DNA of 64,000 bases from Nectonema munidae (Eukaryota > Nematomorpha > Nectonematoida > Nectonematidae). The notes under the pieces were generated by a model. The model was not told where the DNA came from. It made no database searches and saw only the letters and a list, made by a program, of their open reading frames with translations. Both the position numbers and the translations under genes were made by a program. This document shows, in pieces, positions 23,267 through 36,600 of this stretch (position 1 is its first letter; every line of letters begins with the position of its first letter). The stretch is from contig JAUIRK010000706.1 of assembly GCA_030549495.1 (NCBI GenBank), positions 246,999 through 310,998 on the forward strand, given 5' to 3'.

Positions 23267-25462
23267 TTTATCACACTAAATATATATGTAAAAAAATCTT
23301 TAAAATCTAAAAAAACAAGGGGTGTGTTAGGGGCGTAAACTCTCCCCATCCCCCAGCACTTGAGCAGACAAATTTTAACCAGCACTAATAGGATTAAGAT
23401 CCGGTTCCTTCTTTTTTTTTTAGTTATTAGCATCTCGCATCTAGAGGAACACACTTTTCACAGAACGCTGTATAAAGAGCCTACGCTTCCACCACTAGAC
23501 CACCTGCTTAGGAAGAATGCTCCACTGTTTAGCCAGATTAGTTTCTTTGGATTAAATGTTTGGTTCGAAGATTAAAGATTATATAATTTACAATAGATAG
23601 AAAATAATTCTTAAATTCAAAAATTGCTTACTTTGTAAGAAGTGTACAAGAGAGAGAACATTGTTGAATAGATAGCAAGCAGAAGAGATTAACACTATAG
23701 CAAGATGAAAAACAAAAGATTCTCTCCTATACAAGCGTATAACTGTTTTTTTCTTGTGAGCTCCTTTCAGCAAGGACACCTTTCCTATATGGTGGTTGGC
23801 AGTTAAAAACAAACACCGCACTTCATATTACCTGAACACACGCTAATAAAAATACGACCTTATTTCTTTGCCTAACAAATTATTGCTTCTCATTCTTCAC
23901 TCCCTCAATCTCATTGGCTGAACTCGCACTAACACATTCGTTCCATCATTTGCTCTATCACATTGGGGAAGAAGGAGTAAATATATTGTTTACTCTTTCA
24001 TGATTTTATTCATCAAAAATTGGAAATAATATTTTTGACAAGATTTATTTTCTTTGTTCTGGGAGTTAGTCCTTTATTACATCTTCCTTTCATTTAGTTG
24101 TCTTATAAGAGAAAAGCGATGCCATTTTAAGTATGAAATGCTCTATATATCTGCTTGAATGTATAAATAGTTTGTATACATAAATAGACACGCTTGTAGC
24201 AGCATGCACAACTGTATGAAACTACCTTCGATATATAAGGAGAGATGATATCGCATTGACCAAAGAAAAATGATTACATAATTTATAGTATTTGTAGTGT
24301 GTATCGGAACTCCCTTATCTTGGGATCTATAAAGTTTTCCGGTATAAAAGCGAAATAGACAATTGAATTGAGTGCGTTCTATTCTTCGGCATAGTAAAAG
24401 TTGACTGCTACAACAGATAAGAAGGTGCTATTTGCGAGCTTTTGCGCTTTTATATCACGACGAGCACGCGATAGTGGGTAGGTATAGGTATGCATTCTTC
24501 CTCTCTCTTCAGTGCTTTGCTTAAGTTTTACTTCTATCATCATTATCATTTGTGTTTTTGTTGTGGCTTAGGATGCATTGTATGAATGAATAAAATAACT
24601 TCAAGGCTTCAGCATATCACGTCTTCAAAAAGAATTAATCTCCCATACTTTTTTTGATTTAAATTTTTATTTCACTCTTCAGGTTGAGAGCTGCTGCTTC
24701 AAAACTGTTAACAAAGATTTTTTAATAGTTCAATATTTTTAATCAATTTGCTAGCTTTGCTTATTTAAAAAACTGCACATTAGACCGTCGCCGTATAATT
24801 TATGGGCTGCCCATTTTGTTTCTAAAATCTGATTTGTCAGTTAAAGTAAAACATAAATATCACATATATTTCATTTATAAATTTGGTAGTCTAGATTTTA
24901 GGAAAAAACATTTAGTCAATTGACCACGTCAAATCTTGGAGTAGGAGGAAAGTAAGACAAAATGTAAGTCTCAAATTTATTTAAAAAGTTAAATAAAGTC
25001 GAACCTCGTTAATCCGAAAATAACATTTAAAAATATCATTCGGATAATGAATTAATTCGGGTTGTGGAGAAAACAATGACTTTCCTGTCAAATTTTACGG
25101 AGGCAATATAATACAACGATATTACTGAACTATTTCCAATATAACTCAAATATTTTAGCAGAAGCAATTTTTGTTTCCCGTTCCCGAAAAGAGAATGAAC
25201 AATTTTATTTGTATACAGATAATGCAGTCAATTTGACAAGGGTTGACAATTTTCACCAGGCGATTTTATAAGTTTTTTTCTAAACTGAACTTTTTCTGAA
25301 TATCATATATAGGAATTTAGAGTATTGACTCCTACTAACTTGCAGATATTAAGTTCAACTCTTCTTTCATATAATTAATCAAACTAAACTTGATTGAACT
25401 GTATTCACAGATATGGCGAAAAATTAAGAATGAGAGAATCATCCCATCGCCATCATTTAGAC
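23267..25462. other. Intergenic between spartin and BBS4, possible promoter
   Basis: No exon recognised. Facing TATA boxes at 24343 and 24454 are listed separately. A Tigger-like end (GTCGAACCTCGTTAATCCGA) stands at about 24997 without a partner. Confidence 0.35.
24343..24454. promoter_or_regulatory. Pair of facing TATA boxes
   Basis: TATAAAAG at 24343-24350 on plus and TATAAAAG at 24454-24447 on minus, each followed at about 30 bases by a start-like region. The two would fire toward each other and overlap by about 50 bases. The minus one points at spartin, the plus one at no gene I can see. The segment is richer in GC than its surroundings. Inferred from sequence only. Confidence 0.3.
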
Positions 25463-25642
25463 CAGGGTTTCTCAAGCTTTTTGTATAAATCGCCCACTGA
25501 GATTGAGAAAAAAATGCTGAAAACTTGAAAGCTTTTTTGAAACTTTAATTTGAATATTTGTTTATATAACTTCGAACTGTCTCTTACCTTAATTCCATTT
25601 TCGCCCAGAAGTGGACAATTGGCCTACAGTTGAGAAACTCTG
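25463..25642. mobile_element. hAT-like MITE (180 bp)
   Basis: Ends CAGGGTTTCTCAAGC and, reversed, CAGAGTTTCTCAACTG, typical of hAT tips. No convincing 8-bp duplication. Confidence 0.5.
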
Positions 25643-27011
25643 AATTGTAGATACATATTTTTTTAAAGTTAAAACTTACATTGAAGTTGCAAAGCAAATC
25701 AGTAGATATCATATTGATTTTATTCTGCCAAGATAATTAAGTTATTCAAAATTTCTATTAAAAAAATAAGCGCGAAATTAATATACCCATATGATACTCT
25801 GCCTAGGTATGCCCCTGTGTTATGATTTTTGAAATTTATTTACAATTTTTAGTTCCATTTCTTCTTTTTTTAACGCTAAATTGTCTTTATTCAATTCTAT
25901 TTTGTCATTTTATAATTCTATTTTGTCTTTCTAAAATACAAAATATATTCAAAATAAACTAACAATCTTTTTTCGTATTTTGGTAAAAACCTAATTTACA
26001 TAATTTCTATTAAATCAATGTATTTTTCTCAAATGATGAATATATTCATAGGAAATTTCCCCAAGACTCAAAAGTGTCAATGAACATGCACAAGAATGAT
26101 ATATATATTTGTGAAAAGATGACCATTCATTTGAGGGCCAATAAAAACGTTGTTGAGAAAACTTCAAATATATAGTTTCATTCTTATCAATAAAAGTAAA
26201 CAAAGGTGTGAAGAGTAAAGTTGTCTCTATATCATAACAAAGCCAAAAGGTCAAGCATACATTCCCACAGAGGGAGTATTCTTATTGCTGAAAACACTCA
26301 ATAGATATGAGATAGAAAGAAGTTATTCGTTATTCATTCTATGCATGTATTCATTTATTGTATTCGAGTGTTCCTTTTATTATTATAAGTGTGTAGGGTT
26401 AAAACTTTTTTCATAACATACATATTCAAAGCTATTTTTAAATGTTTATTTTTACAAAATACAAATATATTCATTTCTTTTATTTTTTCATAAAAAAATG
26501 TATTCAATTAAGATCGTCACATCAATTCCTTTCTATGTAAATGAAATTTATACTTTCGTTCAATGTTTCTTAAAGCCTGATGATATCAATGATTGATAAA
26601 TTTATCTACGATAAATGGATGGGAAAATATTTTTACCATTTTTATATATTTTCACGATAATTTATAAATTTTAATAATAATTCATTTTTGGAAAGCGAAC
26701 TGTTTTATTATTTTTTGTTTTATAATATGCAAAAGTTATTTATCATTTTAAGTTTTTTGAGAAATTTATTGAAAAATGAGAAAAAATAATTTTGTAAATT
26801 ATATCATTTATACAAGAAATAACTATTTAATTAAAAAAACTAAAAATTTAACTTTTCGAAAAAGCATTATTTATAATTTAGAAAATATATAAAATTGGCA
26901 AAAAATATTAGTAGTTATCGTTTTTTACAATTATACATGCATGATTTTATGAGTACACCATTTTTCCTTTACCTATAGATATCAAGTTCTCCTTTTTCAA
27001 CGACTCTGTTG
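25643..27011. other. Intergenic, nothing but a TTTTGTCTTTTT array
   Basis: The word array lies at 25845-25945. The remainder is AT-rich with chance ORFs. Confidence 0.4.
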
Positions 27012-27184
27012 CAGTGGCGTCGCCAGAAATTGGAAGTTGGAATGGCAGAAGAGGAGTTTGGGGGAGGCTAAATTTATACATACATGCTCTTGCTTATATA
27101 GAAATCTACCCTAAATCCAAAAAAGAAGTTAGCGCAGTAAAAGTAGTTGGGAGGGGTGCTCTGTCCCCACTGGCTACGCCCCTG
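27012..27184. mobile_element. hAT MITE (173 bp)
   Basis: Exact 8-bp duplications CTCTGTTG at 27004-27011 and 27185-27192. Ends CAGTGGCGTCGCCAG and, reversed, CAGGGGCGTAGCCAG. The 62-codon ORF over it is the MITE itself. Confidence 0.9.
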
Positions 27185-27555
27185 CTCTGTTGTCTTGCGT
27201 GAACAAATAGTATCTATCTATTTTGTAATATTCTATGTTTTAATTTTTATTGGCAATTTAAAAATGTTTATGGAATACCATAAACTTGTAAATCCATAAT
27301 AGTGTATATCATGAATATAAATCATTTGACTTTTACTCTAGTTGTAGAATGTGCTAAATTTATTTAAAAAATAAAAATATAAGTTGGTCATAAAAATTGA
27401 GCATTATATTACAGAATTACATGAAATTTTAAGAAAAAAATAATTTTGATCAATATGTAAACATTACAATCAAAAAATATTTAAAAAAAAATATGAAATT
27501 TTCAATTGATACACACAAACTTCATTTCGTACAGAACATCTCATGGTTGAGTGAT

Positions 27556-27609
27556 TTATTGCGAAGAATTTTTCACCGAATTAGTAATTCTGTTATATGC
27601 TTCATAGAT
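27556..27609 (-). CDS. BBS4: BBS4 last exon
   Basis: 54 bases from acceptor TTTTTAG, phase 0, encoding IYEAYNRITNSVKNSSQ and a TAA stop. An AATAAA overlaps the stop. Assigned by phase and position after the exon at 29.6 kb; it is too short to identify alone. Confidence 0.55.
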   Translation of the reverse strand: MYEAYNRITNSVKNSSQ

Positions 27610-30600
27610 CTAAAAATATAAAAAATTTTACATCATATAATTAATTTTATTATTACTTGCGCCTTATTTTTTAGAGATGAAATAGATTTCCTATACCTTT
27701 GTAAGAAGCCGACTCATAAAATGATATCTTATTGAGACCCTTTCATGGTTACAAACGTTGTATCACATGAATTGGAAACATGCATTGATGAGATTTATTT
27801 TTGCATGTTCTTTGCTTTGATGCCTTGGAAAAATGTTAGAATTTAAGATAATCGGATGTTCAATTCATTTTTTCCAATTTTATTTAGTTAATGGGTTTAT
27901 TAGATAATTTAGTTAGTTGGTTCGTTTTTGAAAACTAAAAATTGATATGGCCTTTTGAATCAAATTTTATTAGTTATATATTTTTTAGAATTAGCAATTA
28001 ACAATCAAAACACTTATGAACAATACTTGAAATCAAATAAATTATTATCAATTTAAAATACTACTTAGGAAAAGAAAGAGTTTACTTTCATACACTTGAT
28101 ATGTTTAAAAAACTGATAAGAGTTAGAAAATATAAAAAGTAAACTTTAATTCAAAATAAAGATAAATCCAAAGTAAAAGAGAAAAAAGACACATTTGAAG
28201 CAAAGATAAAACAAAAGCCAAATTAGTATATAGAGGGGAGGGGGTGTGTATTTTTGCTCGTGTTTCTACATTTTTTGTCTTCTTAAAAAATTATTTTTTT
28301 GATTTAACTTTTTAAAAAGTTTATTATATTAAAAGAATAAGTTTTTTTAAAAAAATTTTCTAACATTATGTTTGAAAAATATATATTTTTGTTTTTCATC
28401 GATTTTGCTTAGAAAGTGCTTGCTAAGAATATTAAATGCACTCTACCCTCAAATTTAGATTTCGGTGCCTTTGCTTTGAATATTTTTAAAAAAGCCGTTA
28501 GGGGATCGATTTGTGATGCAACTAATACATGTAACATATTTTGAATGTCGTTGAGTGTTTTAACGTGAATATTCAGCAGTGTATAATATTCTTTAAGATC
28601 TTTTACAGTTCATTGTTATAATGAAAAGAGAAGCAAAAAAAGATGGTTTAACGATAAAGATGCAAGAAAAGTAAAAAACATTAAGAATTTTACTTACATA
28701 ACAGCCAGAAATTAATCATTTCAAAAACAACTAATTAATAGTATTAACAAATTTTTGGAAGGAAGAACACTAAAGAGAATTTCATTAAAATCGATCCATA
28801 TTATTATTGTAAAATTCTGTACTTTTTATTGCCTAGATTTTCTAAAATTATAAAATGGAACCATCTATATGTGAGAAATTCTAGCTTTTTCAAAGTTGGA
28901 GTTCACAAGTTGACTAAATATGCGGAAAAAGTGATTTTTTGAGTTTATAATTAAATACATTTATTTGGGAATGAAAAATTTTCTTGACTTTTGGAATTGC
29001 ATGATGTAAGAAAAGGATTTTATTATGATTTTTGAAAACGATGTATGTGATTGTTTCCGGTTAGACGTAGGATATTATTAAACCAAATAAATAAAAGCCA
29101 AGCTCTTTACAAAAGCTAAATTCATCCATGATCTACATTTATCAGGATTGATCTTTTTATTATTAGTAGAAATACAAAGGGGTCTGATATTTGCTTTGTT
29201 ACGCAAACACTTCCCAGGCATAATATTTTTGGATAAAATAATCCTCACACAATCATATAAAGATGGTTATGGTAGAAGAAGAAGAAGAAAGAAATTTATT
29301 TTTCAAACATACAAAGGATGATATAATACATCTAGAGAATTTAATGAAACAGTAATAAAACTAATTTTTGTAAAATAATGATAGCTTGTTGATTGAGATG
29401 ACCAAAAGGCAAATGCCTCTGTAAGATATGCCGCTGTAAGGTTATGGTAAGATTCTATATGTAAAATCTTCGCTGTGCATAACAAAATTAAATAGCCACT
29501 TATGGTACTTCTGATAATACACGAAAGTTAGAAAACTAATGAGTATAACTAAATGACTTTGATAACTATTTATAATCATATGAAAATAGTATATGGATAT
29601 ATACTTTCGAGTTTTGAGAAATGTTGGCATTCATTTTTTCAATCTGTTCTTTGAATTTCTTGAAAACGTCGGTAAATTTTTCCTTTTGCTTGGTTTTCAG
29701 TAGAAATATGCAGTAATTTATGATGATCAAGTTGTCCATCCTAAAAAAAGGCATCTTTAAAATAACGCACTTGAATACCCTGCGATGTTTAAGTGTTTTA
29801 TGCAAATTATAAATTAATTATCTAAATTTGTAAATAACAACATCCTTTGTACCCAAATATGTTATGTTTGACTCCAGTGAACTTCTAGAAATTTATTCTA
29901 TATGAAATTGGAAATTTCTAAATTCCACGCTTATATTCGATTCATATTTCATTTATAGAATTTGGATTCCTCAATTATTGTCTCAATGTTTTTTTTGTCA
30001 AAAAAATTAGAAAATAAATTTTTTGTTATTTCTAAATGGCGATAGGTAAAATTTAGTTTATTTATAGATGGCCTTATATAATATCATTTTTTTAATCTCA
30101 TCTTTTTTTCACTCATAAGTATCTCATTATTATTTTAATGAAGAAATAAACTCTATTTAATTGTTTTCGACCTAACAATTCTAAATAAACGAAAATCATT
30201 AAAATGGCCTCTATAGACACACTACGGCCATTCGACATGAAGAGTGTCAATCTAGGTTGTGGAGTCGAAGATAAAAGTATTTTTATTTGGATTTCGCCAT
30301 TTATTTTTTTGTGAACACGAACACTAAACTCTTAAAATTGCACATCCAACTATTTAAAATTCATATATCGTAAAGGTAAAATGTCAACACGTAAAGATAT
30401 TCAACCATACTTCAGATTAATCTTATTCAAAACCAATTCTTTATTTAATAGAAATAAAAAGGAAAGTAAACTTACAATTTGTTAGATGATAGTTAAATTC
30501 TTGGAAGTTTTTAGGTAAATTTTGACATGCTAAATTTAGAGATCAAATATGTAGTGTGATATCGATTAATTTTTATTAGATTATATGCACCGACTTTTTA

Positions 30601-33600
30601 CTCCTATATTTTTTTAATCTGATCTAGTTCTATCTAAAAACATTCCTTTGTCTAATTCCAAAAAATCATCCATAACTTGAAAAGGGGGGATGCAAAGAAG
30701 TAGAATCGAACCTGGACGAATAATTCAACGACTGCTGTTTAAAATCGATTGCCCTTTATACCAACAAATTTCTGATTTAGATAGAGAGTTGAGTTATTTA
30801 AATAGTTAGTTTACAATAATGATATCCTACTCCCAACTATTTCCAACTCCAAAAAAACAATACACTTTTTTTTATATATAATGAAATATTTTTAAAAGTT
30901 TATCCTGACAATGCCGGTAAAGACAACATAATAGTGGCATCTCTTTAAACTTTTACTCCGTGGCATTAGTAGAAGGTTGCTTTGGATGCAAACAACGGCT
31001 GTAAGACATTTACATGAAAATTTCTTCAGTGGACCTAAATAATAATTGCAAATAAGAACATTTAGCCAGCTATAATATTTTCATGAGAGTTTAAATTTTT
31101 TATGAGTTGTTTATAAATTTGGTTGATATTACTAACTCTCTAACTAACCAAAAAATATTTTACATATTAGCATATTTGAAAAATACAGCAAAATTTTTAT
31201 GTGAGCAGAGGTTCTTCTTTTCAATTATTAACTGGGCAAATAAGCGGATCGCGCAAACAACAAGGCCACACTTCTCCGACCTTAAATGTTTATAATTTTA
31301 TACAAATTATTCATATTCAAGAAAATCATAAATATTTAGTGTAGCATTCCATTTATAGGAATGGGGAAAGTTAGCGTCTTTCCTTCCTCTCTTTATGACT
31401 CTACATGAAAAAGTAATTAATGCTGGGAATCAAGTATTTGACCTTGTTCAAAGCCACAGTATATAAATTTTGTTCTCGTAAAAGAGAACTGACATTGAAA
31501 AAGCTATTATCCTCTTACTTTTTGGTTTGGGAAATGGCCTTCTCGAAGGACGCTTCTGCACTTTTATACTTCTTCAAGTGAAAGAGAACGACTAAAGGGA
31601 TAAAAAAGAAGATTATTCGTCTTATCTTTGCATTGATACTTGAGGCTGATTTGGGCAAATCATGATAGGAACCTAAAATAGTCTGAACTCTGTGTCTTTT
31701 AGGAATAAAATCACAACAATAAATAAATCAATTCTAACAGTAAAGAAAATCCTATGTTTCAGACAATTTATATTATTGATTAAACATATGAAAAGAGTGA
31801 GTAAAAGGTGGAATAAATTTAAAATATTTCAGTTGTACTTTGGGTTTTGGACAGAATTTTCCAATATTTCTGGAGATAAAGCTAGAGAGAGCAACTGGTA
31901 TTCCCTCAATTTAGATTTTATGTATTATGTGATATCCATTTTACTTCTTCCACTTTTAATATTGATTTTAAAAAATATGGAAAGTTTGCTTAAAAATTAC
32001 GTTTTTTGATTAGAGGAGGTTTATTACTTTGCTTATTTTAGCTTTTTGCGAGATTTTAACTGATTTATCGAAAAAACGAAATATTCGATCCTAAGAAAAA
32101 TTTCCCAAAAAACATAACACATCTTTATAAAATGCAGTAGTGTTATCATTTGTCATTGGAATATGTTTCAGCCAAGCGAAATAATTATCCACCTAAAATA
32201 CTTAGTGCTCATGAATTACAATGGTGAGTGCTTCATCATTTGATTCGTAACTACTTTTGGCATATTCACATGTCCTCGTGGAGTAAATTATTCTCTCTTC
32301 TCTGAACAAAAAATTACTGGAAATTAGCGAAATATCAAAATAGAATACTTCCACCATTGGCATTGTTACCTGGAAAGATAACGAAATTGTCAACATTATC
32401 TCTAATGTTAATATTCTCCATACTTTGAGAAAAGCAAAACGATGGAAGGTTGCCTTGAAGAAAAAAGTTGAAGTTTCAATTTCTAACTCAATCTTTTTAT
32501 ATAACAAAAACATGGGGTTCACACACTCGATGAACTATTTGTTGTCATTATATAAGACCAACAATCAGGTCTAAGAAATGTACTTTCCTTTGGTGGTTTT
32601 ATAAAATTTAAATCGTAAAAATAAAAATAGTTTCGTTGACTTCACCCGAGAAGTTATTATGGAAACATTGCAAAAAAATCCATCGAAAAGATTTGGTGGG
32701 AAGACAGTGCCATCAAGAATTTCCAATGAAGGTCAATTTGATGGTCAAAATCATACTTTGCAGAAAAAAGGTAAAAAGAACTCTATGTGGAGTTTGTAAA
32801 TCCCAAACCTATTATTTTGTTCAAAATAGGACGTTATTTTATATACATCTTGTTTTAAAGAGCTTCATGAAGAATATTCTTTGAATTGAACTGTATAAAT
32901 GTTTGAAATCCTTAAATAAAAATTCTTATGTTTTTGCTTTATTTCACTTTTTCAAGTAAAAATTCATTTTTAATAATCACTAGTATCATTCCCTATTCAT
33001 GAATAATAAAAAATAGGGACCATACTTAAATTATGTGTGTAACCGTTTACTGAACCCATCTCATTTCTTCCTTGCTTAAATTTTTTAGAATTATTTAATT
33101 ATTCTACATTATACTCTTCTCCATTAAAACTTAAATATTTTGTTTTGAAAATTTCCACTCTGTGAACATAATTGAATTTGAAAAACAAGAAATCAAAAAA
33201 ATTTGCTAATTTTCATTAGGGTAAGCTTTGCACGGCCATCAGTAATTTTTAATTGTTTTAACTAATTTTTTTAATATTATTTTTTGATAACTATCTTAAG
33301 TGTGTTCTGAGATTATATTTAAAGAAATCCGATCTGAAAAACAACATTTTTTAGTGATTTATTTTTTGCAAACCTCACTTTATAATGCTTTGATTTTATA
33401 CAATTTATATGCAAGTTTTACAGCGTCTATCAAGAATCGTTAATTGTTGCAATGTTTTTCTCTCTTATTCTTTTAATTACTTTGGGCATATTCTGTGATT
33501 ATATTTTAAGAAAAGTATTACCCATTTGGATAATCTGTAAGTTTTATACCGATGGTGAAATAAAGGCAGGGGAATGGGGTCTCGTTGTGAAGGCACGGTC

Positions 33601-36600
33601 TGCATTGTGGCCGGACATTTAGCCGATAGACAATTAACCAAAAGACATTTGGTCGAAAGGAGATTTGGCCAAGAGACATTTTACGTAAGACACATTTGGC
33701 CGAACGAACACTTGGTAGAAAGACATTTGACCGAACCAAAATTTTACCAAGCAACCATTATGCCGAACCACATCAATATATAATACTGTATTATTATCTA
33801 ACACCACATTTAATTTAATTATACTGAATAATTTTGATTAGCGATCAATTGAAAGATTTCGTTTTTTTCTAGAGTAAAACAAACTAAAAAATTAATAACT
33901 AACTCACTGAAAATATTCCAAACTATTTATATATTTTTGTAGAAATATTCGTTTAGCAAATGTTTATTCGGTCAAATGTCTGTACGATAAAATTTTTGTT
34001 CCGCCAAATATCTGTTTGGTAAAAGTTTGTTCGACCAAATATCCGAGTACCGTCTGCACTGCGTGTATCCATTTAGATACAAAGAAATTAAATGACATAT
34101 TTGAGCTGGAAATCATTTGGGTGTGAAATTACTGTTTAAACCAGAGTACTAAACGATCTACATACTGCAATCAACGCCAATAACCGTCTGGACTTCATGA
34201 ATCTTGCACAATTTTTTCTAGATATTTTTATTCCTTACTTTTTTTTACTTTGAACTGTACCGAGCCTCTTAAAATTTTTTCAAAAACTGTTACCAGTATT
34301 TTCTTTCATTCTTTCAAGTTCCACATGTATCCCCTTTGAATCTCCTCCTGTATTATTTTAATTTTATATCCTGATAGTTCATTTTAGATCTACTTTTATG
34401 GTAATTTTTAATAGGTAAAACGGAAAAAAAGTTTTTAAAACTTTGAGGATTTTTAAACATTCACGATTTCTTCAATTGAATTTTATCTATCTTATCATTT
34501 TAATGGAAAAGGCATTTTACAGCCATAGACAAGTTAATTTAAGTTTTTTTAAGAATTAAGAATTTATAACATAACATAACATAACATAACATAAGTTTAT
34601 TAAGCAATTTAAAGAGGCTAGCAGCCTATGAGAATTGCATCAAATATAGCGTATTTTTCAAGGAACGGCAAATCTTTTGTCTTTCCAAAATTCATCGAGT
34701 TTTTTTTTCAAATTCTTTCACAGTAATTGAGTTAACAACTTCATTAGGTAAGCCATTCCAGTGATTGTATGCTCTTTGGATTAAGTATCTGCTTCTATAC
34801 TTACTTTGAAAGGATTCAGGTGCAAACTTCAGCAAGTGTGATCAGGAAATTCTCTTCGAAAATTCAGGCAAAACTTTCTCATCAATCTTCATATTTCCTT
34901 TTAGGATATTAAATATTTATATCATTTCATTTCTCAGGCTTCGATAATATAAAGAAGGCAGGTCAATCTTTTGAAGTCTTTCAATATAACATAAATTTTG
35001 CATTCCTTTCAAGTGCTTTGTGAATACTTTTTGAACCTTTTCTATTTTTCTGATGTTGATAATTGATGAACTTCCAAAAATTACATTTGCGTATTCCAGA
35101 ACAGGTCTGACTAAAGATTTGTATAAATACAGAGAAATTTCGATTTCAGATAAGATGAAGGTATTGTTCAACATGTGTAGAATAGTGAAGGCTTTCTTGA
35201 CAACGTGCAATACATGATCAGAGAAACAAAACTTTGAATCAACGATTAATCCTAGATCATTATGCTTTTCAACTTGGTTTAGCTTAGTTCCGCCTATATA
35301 AAAACTGGCCTTCTCTTTTTTTCCAATTTGAAGGTGATAGCACTTATTTATATTCAACTGCATATCCCATTCTTTACTCCATCTATATATTTTGTATAGA
35401 TCATTCTGTATATTCTTCGTACCTTCACCCTTTGAACCCTTGAATAATTTTATATCATCAGCATAAATTTTTATATTTGATTTTAGATCATCACAAATAT
35501 CATTTATAAACATATAGAAAAACACAGGTCCCAATACAGAACCTTGAGGGATTCCACTTATTATTTCTGAAGTTGATGAGCATAATCCATTCAATCGAAC
35601 AATAAATTTTCTATTAAAAATATAGTCCCTGAACCATTCTATAAGGTTTTCTCCTATACCATAAGATTTCAACTTTAACAAGAGTCTTTCATGGGGGACA
35701 GTATCAAAAGCCTTCTGAAAGTCCAAATAAATAATGTTCACAGTTTTACTGATATTCATTTCAAGGGAAAATTCATTAGAAAATTCAATTAGATTTGTTA
35801 TTGTTGATTTTTTTGGAAGAAAGCCATGCTGTTGCCGCGATATCAAATTGTTTTTATCAAGATGGTCAACAACCTTGTCCTTTATAATCGATTCAAGCAC
35901 TTTGAAAATTATATTAATGACTGATATTGGTCTATAATTAGTAATGAGCTTTTTCTCAGCTTTTTTAAAAACCGGTGATACACAGCTTAATTTCCATGAT
36001 TCAGGTAGTTTACGCTCCACTAAAGACTTATTATATAAAACTGTTAGAGGCTTCGCTAAAACATTACAGAGTTTTTGAAAAAAATATATAGAAGTGAATT
36101 ATGCATAAAAGATTAACATATTTCATTGACATCCTTAGTCTTGCGCACACTTTGCTAATTTTTATATTTTGCTAATATAGAATGATAGAATAAAAAGTCT
36201 AAAAATTTTTTATACCTCAAAATGTTCCACTTTACTCATTTTAGGCAGGGGGCTTTAAAGTTTCTTGGATCAAAGCCAAAACCCCCATGTGAGCGGATAT
36301 TTTTTATAAATCTCTTTTTGTTTATGAGCAGGGTCGTCGATAAGGAGTGGGGCTGAGACCTCCTGTAATTTATTTTGAGCCGTGGAACTTCCTTAAAATA
36401 GATAAATGTATACTCATTCGTATAGCCCCACAATAATTCACTTCTTATAGTGCAGTGTGTGTATAGGTAAATATGTGCAATTTCTTAAAATCTAACAGTG
36501 TATTTTGACTGGAATATTTTTAAATAATGCTCTTTTTTGAATCCAATACATTTTTTCATAGTTTTAACTATCGAAAGTTAAATATATGAAAACTATATGA

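Noticed and set aside
23588-23821. 77-codon minus-strand ORF next to a GTAAGC donor
   Set aside because: No frame gives family-like sequence and no partner exon was found; considered and dropped as the spartin MIT exon.
27700-27740. Small minus-strand exon (YHFMSRLLTK) between CAATAAG and GTATAG
   Set aside because: The phase does not fit BBS4 and the BBS4 chain is complete without it.
30690-30780. A functional tRNA gene
   Set aside because: Only the B box and part of the A box are present; the arms do not pair well.
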